From the NCBI GenBank assembly GCA_002413045.1, contig DHWF01000001.1, positions 32,441 through 90,059 on the forward strand: a stretch of DNA of 57,619 nt. Direction: 5' to 3'. This document shows, in pieces, positions 40,944 through 50,474 of the stretch (position 1 is its first letter; each line of letters begins with the position of its first letter). A program made the translations under genes and the position numbers. The notes under the pieces are model-generated. The model ran no database searches. It was not told the origin of the DNA and saw nothing but the letters and a program-made list of their open reading frames with translations. This stretch comes from Chloroflexi bacterium UBA5189 (GTDB taxonomy: Bacteria; Chloroflexota; Limnocylindria; Limnocylindrales; CSP1-4).

Positions 40944-42461
40944 CTAGCCCATGCGATGGCGTCGGCCGTCGAGTACGTCGGACGGTCGGCCGGGCGGTTG
41001 CGAGCCACGGCGGAACGAAATGAGCCAGGGACCGGTGGGGAGCGGGAAGGAGACCGGCACGACCGCCCCGAGATCGGCGCCGTAGACAGCGGCGTCGACC
41101 TGATCGTCATGGGCGCTGTTCGGGAAGGCGACGAGCTCCTCCTCGTAGTCGGACAGTCCCGGCGCCGAGCGCAGGTGGAAGACCTTGCCGGCCTCGTAGC
41201 GCGCGGCGAGCGCGCGAGCCCGGGTGACCTTGTCTCGATCAGGACGAACCCCGGTGCCGGGCAGGTAGGTACGGCTCAGCACCTCGTGGACGAAGGTCCC
41301 CTGAAACATGCCGCTCTCGATGACGAGCCGGACGAGCGGTCGGGGCCGGGCGGCATCGCCAACGGCCCCCGCGAAGCCCGCCGGCAGGAGCTCGAGCGGC
41401 CACAAGAGTCGCGGTCCGGTTGGCTCGCCGTAGGTCGGGCGGGCGCCGTACTCCAGCGAATCGGTGCGCCCGGTCAGCCAGCGTCGATGGCCCTCGGCCA
41501 GCTGGGCCCGCCACGCGCCGACGAGATAGAGGTTGTGATCGGCGTCCTCGACCCACTCGACGAGCGCCGTGTAGTCGGCCCGCTCGGAAGCCGACGCGTT
41601 GAGATCCATGCCCGCCCGGCGGGCCCCGCGCGGCACGCTGTCAACGTACTGGAACCAGTCACGCCGGAAGATGTTGCCGCCCATCCCGGATGGATCGTTC
41701 TGGAAGTGCAAGTTGAACAGCGGCGTCCCCATGTCGACCCGGCGCGCCGCGAGCTCGACAAGGTCGTAGCGCTCCGGCCATAGGGCCACGCCGTCGGTGA
41801 TGGCACAGCGCACGAGGTGCGGCCAGCCCGCCCGGATAAGGTGGGCATAGAGATCGTCCTCGTGCCAGCGGGTACCGACAAACCAGCGGATCCCGCCCGG
41901 GACCACCATTGGTTCCACCACCCCGAAATAGGTCTCCAGCGCCTTGGCGCGGCCGGCCGGGGTGGCGTTCTCCTGCGGGCCGACTGGATCGTCGGCGAGG
42001 AGTTCATCGAGCCGAAGGCCTGCCCGTACAGAGCCCAAGCTCAACGCGGTGCAGGTCGCATCCTTGCCGAGATCAACGCCGCGCATGGTCCACGCGGCGT
42101 CGCGCCAGCGAGGGCCCTCGACGCCGGCCTGCGCCCAGGCGAATACCTCCGCGAAACGGGGGTGCTCGACCAGCGAGCGGACCGCACGAGAGCGGCTCTC
42201 GGCGTCGTCGTCGACAGCGGTCAAGATGCCGAGGCGCCAGGCACCCGCGTGGAGCCCGATGCGGCGGGCGGCGCGATGGAGGAAGAGGGTCGTCTTGGCG
42301 TGGCCGCGCGGGGCCAGGACGAGGCCACGGTCGTAACGGTTCGCGAAGCGGCTCGCCTCGCGCAAGTGGGCCGGGAAGATGAGATCGCTCACATACTCGG
42401 CGAACGCCGCGTCGTCAGTTGCCGCCCGTTCCCGCAGGAGCTTGCGGTAGGTGCTCGTCAC
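40944..42461 (-). CDS. terL: Phage terminase large subunit
   Basis: This 505-residue protein has Walker A APRGHAKTT at 50-58, an acidic motif DELLADDP near 160, and a C-terminal nuclease region with MDLNASASERADYTALV and DDQVDAAVYGADLG. It packages DNA into phage proheads using ATP and cuts it. The start overlaps the stop of the small-subunit-like gene by 4 bp. No portal or capsid gene follows on this strand. Confidence 0.88.
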   Translation of the reverse strand: MTSTYRKLLRERAATDDAAFAEYVSDLIFPAHLREASRFANRYDRGLVLAPRGHAKTTLFLHRAARRIGLHAGAWRLGILTAVDDDAESRSRAVRSLVEHPRFAEVFAWAQAGVEGPRWRDAAWTMRGVDLGKDATCTALSLGSVRAGLRLDELLADDPVGPQENATPAGRAKALETYFGVVEPMVVPGGIRWFVGTRWHEDDLYAHLIRAGWPHLVRCAITDGVALWPERYDLVELAARRVDMGTPLFNLHFQNDPSGMGGNIFRRDWFQYVDSVPRGARRAGMDLNASASERADYTALVEWVEDADHNLYLVGAWRAQLAEGHRRWLTGRTDSLEYGARPTYGEPTGPRLLWPLELLPAGFAGAVGDAARPRPLVRLVIESGMFQGTFVHEVLSRTYLPGTGVRPDRDKVTRARALAARYEAGKVFHLRSAPGLSDYEEELVAFPNSAHDDQVDAAVYGADLGAVVPVSFPLPTGPWLISFRRGSQPPGRPSDVLDGRRHRMG

Positions 42462-42997
42462 GTAGATCCTTCGGCCTCCTCGGCCTCCGCGTCGCGGTCG
42501 GCGGCCATCTGCCGCAGGCGGCGCGCCTCGTCGCGCGGATCGAGGTGCTCGGTCGGGTGATCGGTGAGCGTGAGCGCAAGACCGAGCGGACTCCCGGCCG
42601 GTCCTGACAGCTCGGCCTGGGTCGGGGCGTAGAGACCACGCAAGCGGGCGAGCTGGTCCTGGGCCTTGAGGGCAGCGTTCAAATAGCCGACCCCAACGTT
42701 GCTCCGGGCGTTGAGCGCCGAGCGGCTTGCCGCGACCCGGATCGTTTCCTCGGCCTGGGCGATCGCCCGTCCCCGGTCGGCCTCGAGCGTCACTCGGCCC
42801 GCGCGCTCGGCCCAGCCGCGCTCGACCGCGACGATGTGGCTGCGGACCTGACGCTCCGAGAGGGTGATCGGGTTCGGACTCTCGGACCCCGTCAGCGCCC
42901 GATGGATCTCCGGTGCCCGGAGGCCGCTGAGGAGGAGCGTTTCGATCCGTGCCCGCAGGGCCGTGAGTTCGGCCTCCGGCCGCCGGCCTCTAGCCAT
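42458..42997 (-). CDS. Terminase small subunit-like DNA-binding protein
   Basis: This 179-residue protein has an N-terminal helix-turn-helix region (ALRARIETLLLSGLRAPEIH and LSERQVRSHI), a helical middle (NVGVGYLNAALKAQDQLARL), and an acidic tail. Position between a phage methyltransferase and terL with 8-bp and 4-bp overlaps supports a small terminase role in recognising the packaging site. Sequence alone is only suggestive. The ATG at 42997 fits this overlap better than the longer frame. Confidence 0.65.
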   Translation of the reverse strand: MARGRRPEAELTALRARIETLLLSGLRAPEIHRALTGSESPNPITLSERQVRSHIVAVERGWAERAGRVTLEADRGRAIAQAEETIRVAASRSALNARSNVGVGYLNAALKAQDQLARLRGLYAPTQAELSGPAGSPLGLALTLTDHPTEHLDPRDEARRLRQMAADRDAEAEEAEGST

Positions 42998-44336
42998 CCC
43001 GAGCACCGCCGTCGCCGATGAGCGCCGGTCGTCCACCCGTAAGGGCGGTCCAGCGCTCGAGGGCCACCTGGGCGTACGCCGGGTCGATTTCCATGCCGAA
43101 CGCCGTCCGACCCGTGATCTCGGCCGCGATGACCGTGGTCCCGGACCCGGTGAACGCGTCATAAACCGTCTCACCCGGGCGGGAGCTGTTCCGGATCGCG
43201 AGCTCGATGAGGGCGACGGGCTTCATCGTGGGGTGCTCCGCGCTTCGCGTCGGTCGCGGGACCTCCCAGACCGTGTCCTGGGTCCGGTCACTGACGAAGT
43301 GGTGGGCCGCACCGGGGCGCCAGCCATACAAGATCGGCTCATGACGGGCGTGGTAGTCCGCGTGCCCGAGCACGAACCGGTCCTTCACCCACACGAGTGT
43401 TTGGTGGACCGCCAGCCCGGCATCACCCACCGCGAGGAGGAACGCGAGATGGAGCGCACCGCCCGGGGCGAAGACGTAGAACGCGCCGCCCGGCCGGAGC
43501 GGCGCGGCCCGGAGGGCCTCCGCGACGATCTGTCTCGTTCCTGCCTCGCCCAGGTCATCGTTCGCGATCGTGAGGGCCTGCCTGGTTCTGCCGGTGTACG
43601 AGACCCCGTACGGCGGGTCGGTCACGACCAAATCGAGCGTCGCGCCACCGACCAATCGGTCGACGTCCCCGGCGCTCGTCGCGTCGCCGACGAGCAGCCG
43701 GTGACGCCCAAGCTGGAAGAGTTCGCCTGGGCGAACGTAGACGTCGGCCGGCGCGGGGAGATCCGGGCAGGCGTCGAGGTCGCGGGTCTCGGCGAGCCCG
43801 GCCGCGGCGACGAGCGCGGCCACATCGTCCGCGTTGTATCCGGTCGCCGCCAGGTTGTCGGCCGCCGCCGTCTCGGCGAGGATCGCAGCGAGCAGGGCAT
43901 CGTCATACCCGCCGAGGTCACTCGTGCGGTTGTCGGCGAGCATGTAGGCGGTCGCCGTGGCGTCATCGAGCTCTATGACGTTCGCCGCAATTTCCGTCCA
44001 GCCGAGCGACTGCGCCGCCCGAACGATGTGGTTCCCGGCCACGACGTATCCGGTCGACCTCTGGACGACGATCGGCTTCTGCTGGCCGAACCGACGAAGG
44101 CTGGCCGCGACGGCCTCGACGTCGCCGAGCCTCGGGTTGCGTGGGTGGAGCTCGACGGTCGAGAGTGGGACTGCCAGGGATTGCAGGGCAGATGTAATCC
44201 GCGGCCGTTCCCCTTCGAGTGGCTTCGAGGGGCCGGTTGGGTGGCCGGCCGGTTGGGCAGTCGCCGCACGTCGCGATCGCCGGTGGGCACGGGCCGGCGA
44301 GGTCACTACTGCGCTCCGCTTGTGCTTCGTGGCCAA
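42990..44336 (-). CDS. ParB-like/N-type DNA methyltransferase fusion
   Basis: This 448-residue protein joins an N-terminal ParB/Srx-type domain (about 50-130; PLSTVELHPRNPRLGDVEAV, GNHIVRAA) to a methyltransferase. DPPYGVSY lies near 240 and DAFTGSGTTVIAAE near 400. The order DPPY then GxGTT is that of beta-class adenine-N6 or cytosine-N4 enzymes. Such fusions are common next to phage terminases and may modify or protect phage DNA. It leads the three-gene packaging operon. Confidence 0.88.
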   Translation of the reverse strand: MATKHKRSAVVTSPARAHRRSRRAATAQPAGHPTGPSKPLEGERPRITSALQSLAVPLSTVELHPRNPRLGDVEAVAASLRRFGQQKPIVVQRSTGYVVAGNHIVRAAQSLGWTEIAANVIELDDATATAYMLADNRTSDLGGYDDALLAAILAETAAADNLAATGYNADDVAALVAAAGLAETRDLDACPDLPAPADVYVRPGELFQLGRHRLLVGDATSAGDVDRLVGGATLDLVVTDPPYGVSYTGRTRQALTIANDDLGEAGTRQIVAEALRAAPLRPGGAFYVFAPGGALHLAFLLAVGDAGLAVHQTLVWVKDRFVLGHADYHARHEPILYGWRPGAAHHFVSDRTQDTVWEVPRPTRSAEHPTMKPVALIELAIRNSSRPGETVYDAFTGSGTTVIAAEITGRTAFGMEIDPAYAQVALERWTALTGGRPALIGDGGARDG

Positions 44337-44343
44337 GTGTTTA

Positions 44344-44355
44344 GAACATGTGTGC
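44344..44355 (+). promoter_or_regulatory. Possible LexA-like operator
   Basis: GAACATGTGTGC matches the Gram-positive-type SOS box GAACNNNNGTTC at all but one fixed position. It sits just upstream of the methyltransferase start and near a TATTAT element at 44356-44361. One site with a mismatch is weak evidence. Confidence 0.25.
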
Positions 44356-44559
44356 TATTATCGACCGACTCTAGCCGTTCGTCGTGAGGCTGGATGGGTT
44401 CGGAATGGGTCGGCATCAACAGCCAGCATGTTCAACGGCGCAGCCGCCGCAGATGAGCACCTTTAGGTGGCGGCGCCAGTACGCTCGAGATCCGAGAGGT
44501 CAGCCGATCACGGCTCCACGACCGCCGCGCTTCGGCACGTGAACCGGGGGGAGGGTGTC

Positions 44560-45612
44560 ATGGCTCGAGGAGCGCCGAAGGGTCTGTGGCCTGCCGTGAC
44601 CGCCACCGAGCGAGTCGCCTTCTCACGGCTGCGGCTCTACGAGCACTACGATCGCGACGAGGAGCTCCGCGAGGCCCTCCTCCGATTCCACGGTTACTGG
44701 TGGACCAAGTTCGGACGCGCCCTCCGCCGTCTAGACGACTGTCTTCCGGATCTGGATGACGCGGAGCGCGAGCTCGCCGATCTGGTGGGTGCGGTTACTG
44801 CCCACGCGTACCTCGGCGACCTCGGGATCCTCGCGGCGGAGGCTGGTCTCGACAGGATCCCGATGGTGGGTCCGCCACCGGCTGCGGTCGCCGGGTATCT
44901 ACCAAGCGGTATCGGCCAGGCGCACCGCTTCGTCTGGCAGCTTGATAAGGCGCTCGCGTGGGAGGCGGCGGGGCCCAAGGCCTTGTCGCGGGCGGTCCGC
45001 CGGCCGAGCTTTGTAGCGCTCGCCAGCTTCGGGACGCCGATCCCCGCCGTGGACACGTCGATCGCCGGAACGACTGCCCGTTGGGACCCGCGAACCGAGC
45101 TCCTAAGAGATGCCCGGCATCGGCTTTTAAGTGAGACGGATCTCGCCTCCGAGACGATCAGAGCGGAACTCGCCCGCATCGGGGAGGACGGCGGCTATGA
45201 GTTCCCCGACACGTCAACCCAGCGGCGCGGAATCTGGCGCTTGGACCGGGATGCCCTATGGACGTGGTGGCGTATCCGATGGGGTTGGACGTATGCCCAG
45301 ATCGCCGAGGAGTGGGAGCGACTCCATCCCGGTGATCACCGTCTCGAGCCCCGGGCTGACGTCTTCGCCCAGGAGTGGGAAGCCATGAACCCCGGCGAGT
45401 TGGGAAGCCTTGTGGCCCCCGCCGACGCCAACCGCCTGGTTCGGAAGGCAGTCACCACCTTCGCCGAACGGGCCCGAGTGGATTTCCGCACTGCACCGAG
45501 CCGTCGAGGCACAGCGGAGTCGGTCAGCGCAGGCGAACGTCACCTCGTCGAGGTTGGCTCCAGTCTGAGTGAGTCGGCTGCGGTGAGCATTTCGGGCAAG
45601 TCGGAGGGCTAG
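44560..45612 (+). CDS. Orphan protein of the prophage remnant
   Basis: This 350-residue protein has an N-terminal helical part (ERVAFSRLRLYEHYDRDEEL, RFHGYWWTKFGRAL) and a C-terminal HTH-like segment (WWRIRWGWTYAQIAEEWERL). The ATG has GGGGGAGG six bases upstream. It is divergent from the methyltransferase operon and is the last gene before the comM break. No family was recognised; a phage regulator is possible. Confidence 0.65.
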   Translation: MARGAPKGLWPAVTATERVAFSRLRLYEHYDRDEELREALLRFHGYWWTKFGRALRRLDDCLPDLDDAERELADLVGAVTAHAYLGDLGILAAEAGLDRIPMVGPPPAAVAGYLPSGIGQAHRFVWQLDKALAWEAAGPKALSRAVRRPSFVALASFGTPIPAVDTSIAGTTARWDPRTELLRDARHRLLSETDLASETIRAELARIGEDGGYEFPDTSTQRRGIWRLDRDALWTWWRIRWGWTYAQIAEEWERLHPGDHRLEPRADVFAQEWEAMNPGELGSLVAPADANRLVRKAVTTFAERARVDFRTAPSRRGTAESVSAGERHLVEVGSSLSESAAVSISGKSEG

Positions 45613-45746
45613 CCCTCCCACGGATCGCGCTCGGAACATTCGTCGTAGGGGTCACCATAGGGGCCACCGCGGATTCGGCTGGCCATGAATCGGCCCGTCT
45701 ACGTACCCGCTGCTCCTTCACAATTGGGCCGATTTCCCGCTGGCGG

Positions 45747-46847
45747 TCACTCGCAGGCACACGGGTTCGTGGCGGCGACCAGTTGGAAGCGCGCCGGCAA
45801 CGTGGCCGCACCCGAAGCGCGGACGATCGTGACGCGACCATCTTCCAATGGCTGGCGAAGCGCCTCGAGCACGTCCCGCGAGAACTCGGCCAGCTCATCG
45901 AGGAACAGCACGCCGTGATCCGCGCGTGTGATCTCGCCGGGGCTGAGATTGGGCCCGCCGCCGACGATCGCGGCATACGAGCTCGTGTGGTGCGGGGCAC
46001 GGAACGGTGGGGTGCGAACGAGCTCGTGCAGCGGTCCCTCGCCGGACACGGAGGCCACGATCGTCGCGGCGAGGGACTCCGCGTCGGACAGCGGCGGCAG
46101 CAGGGCGGGGATCGTCCGCGCGAGCATCGTCTTGCCGGTCCCGGGCGGGCCGATCATCAGGAGCCCATGCCCGCCGGCGAGGGCGACCTCAAGCGCCCGC
46201 CGCGCCTCGAGCTGGCCGCGCACGTCGGCGAGGTCCGGCGGCTGAATCGGCGGCGCAAGGCTGACCTTTGTCTCCGGCACCGGGCCGGAGGGCGGCGGCG
46301 CCAGCTCCACGCGGGCCGGCGGCGTGGGACCGGCGCGGTGTCGCGACCGAAGGGCGGCAACGGCATCGGCGACCGTCGCTGCCGCGACAACGTCGAGGCC
46401 CTCGACGAGCCGGGCCTCGTCGGCGCCGTCCGCCGGCACGATCACCCGGCGCACGCCCCGGCGCGCGAGCGCCGCGACCATCGGCAGCAACCCCGGCACC
46501 GTGCGAATCTCGCCCCCGAGCGACACCTCGCCGATCAGCGCGGCGCGACCGGCGCGCGCGGTGAACTGCTCCGACCCGATCAGGATCCCGATCGCGATCG
46601 CCAGGTCCGCGGCGGAGCCGGTCTTCGGGACGTCGGCGGGCGCGAGGTTGACCGTGATCCGCCGCGGCGGATGCACGAAGCCGGAGTTTCGCAGGGCGCC
46701 GCGGACTCGCTCCCGCGCCTCCCGGATCGACGCGTCGCCGAGCCCGACGATCGTGAATCCGGGCAGCCCGGGCGCCACGTCCACCTCGACGCGGATGACC
46801 CGCCCATCGAGGGCGATGAGCGTGGCGGACAGGAGGGTCGCGAGCAC
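45747..46847 (-). pseudogene. comM: ComM (Mg-chelatase-like AAA ATPase), 3'-truncated
   Basis: The first 366 residues are a normal ComM: LonC-like N-terminal domain (GLGDASIREARERVRGAL, TVNLAPADVPKTGSAADLA), Walker A GPPGTGKTMLAR near 238, and Walker B VLFLDELAEF near 316. The frame stops at ATNPCACE, exactly where the family continues NPCPCG. About 140 residues (sensor and arginine-finger part) are missing. ComM is a helicase aiding branch migration in transformation and is a known genomic island insertion target. The prophage remnant follows at once. The truncated product is probably inactive. Confidence 0.85.
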
Positions 46848-46917
46848 GTCGCCACCCTACGGAACGGCGCTTATCTGCGGCTCACCGGAGCCGTCGCGCG
46901 GCCCGCTGCGCGAGGAG

Positions 46918-48117
46918 CTAGCGGCCCCGTCCGGCTCCGATCCGCGCCTGAGCGGCGCCCGCGACCGCGACGACCTGGGGCGCGAACGACGCATCGATCG
47001 CCTGCGCCAGCTCGACGATCTCGTGGCTCAGCGGCGCGTCGGGCTTCGAATAGGTGAACGGCGAGCCCGTGTTCTGCGCCGAGATCGCGACCCGGTACTC
47101 GTTGGTGATCTTCGTCTCGAACTCGCGCTTGAGCGCGCTCTCGGCCGCGCCGACCGAGATGCCGGTGAACGCGTTCGAGCGGTTGAGGGCGAGCTTGAGC
47201 CGCTTGGGGTCGAACCCGATCCGACGCAGCGCCTCGAGCACGAGCCGCACGTTCTTGAGGCACGACAGGTCTGCCGTCATGACGATGTGGACCTCGTCGG
47301 CGTGGTCGAGGATCGACAGCACGAGGTCGCCCAGGCGCTTGTCGACGTCGACGACCACGTAGTCGTACATCGTCCGGAGCATCGCCAGGACACCCGCGAG
47401 GTTCTCGGGGGTGACGAGGTCGGCCTCCTCCGGGCTCGTCGGCGCGAGCAGGAGGTCGACACCGGAGTCGTGCTTGACGAGCACCGACTTGAGCAGCTCC
47501 GCATCGATCTGCGGCGCGTTCATCAGGTCGGTGACGCTCTTGCGATCGTTGCCGAGGTCGAGGAAGACGCGGTGGTCGCCGAACTGGAGCACAGCGTCGA
47601 CGAGGCAGACCTTGCGGTCGAGCTCAGTGTGGAGCGCGATCGCGGTATTGATCGAGATCGTGGTCGCCCCGACGCCGCCCTTGGCGCCGTAGAACGCGAT
47701 CATCTTGCCGAGTGGCGGGCGGGACTTCGGACCACCCTCCTGCGGCCCGAACCGGGACAGCAGCCCGCGCATGCGGGCGAGCAGCTCGGCCTGGTGGAAC
47801 GGCTTGACCAGGTAGTCGTCGGCGCCGGCGCGGAGCCCGCGGACCTTCTGCTCGACCTCCTTCTCGGAGGTCAGCATGATGATCGGCACGTGGCTCTTGT
47901 CGCCCTCGTCGGCGCGGATCTTCTCCGCGACCCCGTAGCCGTCGAGCTTCGGGAGGCTGACGTCGAGCAGGATCAGGGCCGGTTGCTCCGACTGCCAGAG
48001 CTTCAGCGCCTCCTGCCCGTCACCCGCCACCCAGACCGTGTAGCCGGCCTGCTTGAGCGTGTATTGCAGGAGGCGCTGGACGTTCGCCTCGTCGTCGACG
48101 ACCAGGATCTTGGTCAT
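46918..48117 (-). CDS. REC-ParA/CpaE-type ATPase fusion
   Basis: This 399-residue protein has a receiver domain (1-120; DDE at 8-10, phosphoacceptor D52 in LILLDVSLP, KPF near 105) fused to a MinD/ParA ATPase (about 135-380). The Walker A is YGAKGGVGATT, with Ala at the canonical Lys position as in CpaE/TadZ proteins; the signature Lys is kept. CpaE-like proteins position Flp pili or secretion machines at cell poles. No tad genes are nearby. It is 70 bp from comM. Confidence 0.88.
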   Translation of the reverse strand: MTKILVVDDEANVQRLLQYTLKQAGYTVWVAGDGQEALKLWQSEQPALILLDVSLPKLDGYGVAEKIRADEGDKSHVPIIMLTSEKEVEQKVRGLRAGADDYLVKPFHQAELLARMRGLLSRFGPQEGGPKSRPPLGKMIAFYGAKGGVGATTISINTAIALHTELDRKVCLVDAVLQFGDHRVFLDLGNDRKSVTDLMNAPQIDAELLKSVLVKHDSGVDLLLAPTSPEEADLVTPENLAGVLAMLRTMYDYVVVDVDKRLGDLVLSILDHADEVHIVMTADLSCLKNVRLVLEALRRIGFDPKRLKLALNRSNAFTGISVGAAESALKREFETKITNEYRVAISAQNTGSPFTYSKPDAPLSHEIVELAQAIDASFAPQVVAVAGAAQARIGAGRGR

Positions 48118-48136
48118 GCCCTGTCCCCCGTGCCCG

Positions 48137-49039
48137 CTACTTGCCCGAGCCGACGGAGCCCGTCGGATTCATGCCCTTGTTGATGTAGCCCGTGAGCGGC
48201 TCCACCAGCCGGGTGAACTCCGTCGGGATGATGAACTTGGTGCTCGGGCTGGCGCCGAGCGACTTGAGTGCCTCGAGGTACTGGAGCGCCATCGTCTTCT
48301 CGTCGATGCCCTTGGCCGCGCCGAAGATCTGGGTGAGCGCCTCGCTGAAGCCCTGGGCTCGAAGGATGGCGGCCTGCCGGTCGCCCTCGGCCTTGAGGAT
48401 CTCGGACTGCTTCTGGCCCTCGGCGACGTTGATCGCGGCCTGCCGCGTGCCTTCGGACTCGGTGATGACCGCGCGCCGCGTCCGCTCTGCGGACAGCTGC
48501 CGGTTCATGGCGTCCTGGACGTCGCGCGGCGGGGTGATCTCGCGGATCTCGACCGTCGTGACCTTGCCGCCCCAGCGCTCGGTGACCTCGTCGAGCTTGA
48601 CCCGGAGCACCTCGTTGATCTGCTCGCGCTTGGACAGGACCTCGTCGAGGAGGATGTCGCCGATCACGGCTCGCAGCGTCGTCGTCGCGACGCCCTGCAG
48701 TGCGCCGGAGAAGTTGGTGACCTGGGTCACGCTCTTCAGCGGATCGCTGATCCGCCAGTAGATGAGGAAGTCGACGTTGATCGGCGCGTTGTCCTTGGTG
48801 ATCGTGGTCTGGCTCGGGACCTCGATGAACTGCTCGCGGATGTCGACGATCTTGGGCGACCAGATGAATGGGATCAGGAAGCGCAGACCCGGCTCCCGGA
48901 TCCACTCCGCACGAGCCTGGCCAAGGCGATACACGACCATCATGTAGCCCTGTCGGACGATCCGAACGGACAGGTACAGGGTCACGATGCCGACCACGAC
49001 CAGGAACCCGATGATTGCCAACACCACTGCGAGATCCAC
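48137..49039 (-). CDS. SPFH/band 7 (stomatin/slipin-like) protein
   Basis: This 300-residue protein has an N-terminal membrane helix (VVLAIIGFLVVVGIVTLYL), a band 7 domain (about 30-190; IIWRISD-like strand LIYWRISDPLKS, LRAVIGDILLDEVLSKRE) and a coiled coil. The end reads FIIPTEFTRLVEPLTGYI. Slipins form membrane microdomain scaffolds and usually pair with NfeD. The NfeD gene lies 41 bp upstream on the same strand, confirming that pairing. Confidence 0.92.
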   Translation of the reverse strand: MDLAVVLAIIGFLVVVGIVTLYLSVRIVRQGYMMVVYRLGQARAEWIREPGLRFLIPFIWSPKIVDIREQFIEVPSQTTITKDNAPINVDFLIYWRISDPLKSVTQVTNFSGALQGVATTTLRAVIGDILLDEVLSKREQINEVLRVKLDEVTERWGGKVTTVEIREITPPRDVQDAMNRQLSAERTRRAVITESEGTRQAAINVAEGQKQSEILKAEGDRQAAILRAQGFSEALTQIFGAAKGIDEKTMALQYLEALKSLGASPSTKFIIPTEFTRLVEPLTGYINKGMNPTGSVGSGK

Positions 49040-49079
49040 GACTACCTCCGATCCGCGCCGTCTGCCTGTCGGCGGACGG

Positions 49080-50423
49080 TCACGTGCCCTTCGATTCTGA
49101 CGCCTTCGGCTCGACGGTGATCGTCAATCCTTCAACTTTCGCGACGCGAACCGGCGTGCCCCGTTCCAGGACGCGCCCGTCAGCGGACTTGGCCGTCCAC
49201 TCCTCGCCACCCGCAAGGATGGATCCGATCGGACGGAGGGGCGCACGAACCTCCCCCAGGGAGCCGATCCGCAGGACGCCGAACGGGACATCGGGTCCGT
49301 AGCGACGTGATTGGATGGTGCCGAAGACCACCAGCGCCAGGAAGAGACCGCCGGTCACGATGATGGTGTAGATCGCCGGGGTGGCGACCGCAATCGCCGG
49401 CCCGAACGGGTCCACCGGCCCGGTGAACAGGGCAGACAGGCCCAGCGCAACGCACACGAGTCCCCCGACGCCCAGGAGCCCATGGCTGGTGACCGTCACC
49501 TCCAGACCGAACAGGAGCATCCCGAACGCGATCAGGACAAGCCCGCCCACGTTGAGCGGCAGCGTCCCGAGCCCGATCAGGGCGAGGATGATGGCGAGAC
49601 CGCCAAGGATGCCCGTGACGAAGTTCGGGCTCCACAGCTCGGCGATGATGCCCGCCGAGCCGGCCGTGAACAGCAGCGCGGCGATCGTGGGGTCGCTTAG
49701 GATCCGGATGAACGCGAGGAACGGGTTCATCCCGACCTCGGTCACCGTCGCCCCGTTGAGGTCGAGCGTCCGCGGCTGGCCGCCGACCTGCACGGTCTTG
49801 CCGTTCGCAAATGCGAGGACGTCATCGAGCGTCGTTGCAGACCCGTCGACCACGCCGAGCTGGACGGCCTCGGTTGCGGGCGACGATCGCGCGTCGCGAA
49901 CGGCCGAGATCGCCCAGTCGATGTTCCGGTGGCGCAGGGTCGCGATCTCGGTGATGTTCGCGATCGCGTCGTTCAGGACCTTCGTGCCGAGGGTGCCGCC
50001 GATGTCGGAGCCGTCGCTGCTGATCGGGGACGCCGCCCCGATCCTGGTGCCGGGCGCCATCAGCGCGATGTTGCTGGCAAGCGTGATGAACGTCCCCGCA
50101 CTCGCCGCAAACCCGCCCGCCGGGGCGACCCACACGATGACCGGGACCTGCGCGGTCAGGAACGTCGTCTCGATGTCGTTCGTCGACAGGAGGTCGCCGC
50201 CGGGCGTGTTCAACTTCACGATGACCGCGGCCGCACCATCCGTCGCCGCCTGGTCGATCGAGTCGGCGAGATACTTGGCCATGCTGCTGTCGACCTCGCC
50301 GGTGGTCGGCAGGACGACCACCTCGGGACCCGCCGCGCGTGAGCCGGAGGCGAACAGCAGCCAGCCGACCGCGACAAGGACGATCGATACCCGCGGCAGC
50401 CAGGGCCGCCCCCGTGTGGACAT
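49080..50423 (-). CDS. NfeD family, ClpP-like membrane serine protease
   Basis: This 447-residue protein has a signal-like N-terminus (SIVLVAVGWLLFASGS), a ClpP/SppA-like protease domain (about 40-230), about four membrane helices (250-375) and a C-terminal OB-fold NfeD domain (about 385-445). In the protease domain, NTPGGDL forms the oxyanion region and AASAGTFITLA holds the Ser nucleophile. Long NfeD proteases are known to cleave stomatin, and the stomatin-like gene is directly downstream. The ATG at 50423 has an AGGTGG site upstream. Confidence 0.9.
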   Translation of the reverse strand: MSTRGRPWLPRVSIVLVAVGWLLFASGSRAAGPEVVVLPTTGEVDSSMAKYLADSIDQAATDGAAAVIVKLNTPGGDLLSTNDIETTFLTAQVPVIVWVAPAGGFAASAGTFITLASNIALMAPGTRIGAASPISSDGSDIGGTLGTKVLNDAIANITEIATLRHRNIDWAISAVRDARSSPATEAVQLGVVDGSATTLDDVLAFANGKTVQVGGQPRTLDLNGATVTEVGMNPFLAFIRILSDPTIAALLFTAGSAGIIAELWSPNFVTGILGGLAIILALIGLGTLPLNVGGLVLIAFGMLLFGLEVTVTSHGLLGVGGLVCVALGLSALFTGPVDPFGPAIAVATPAIYTIIVTGGLFLALVVFGTIQSRRYGPDVPFGVLRIGSLGEVRAPLRPIGSILAGGEEWTAKSADGRVLERGTPVRVAKVEGLTITVEPKASESKGT

Positions 50424-50474
50424 GGTGGTCACCACCTCAGCGCTGAGTATCGCACCGCCACGCCGGAGCACCTT

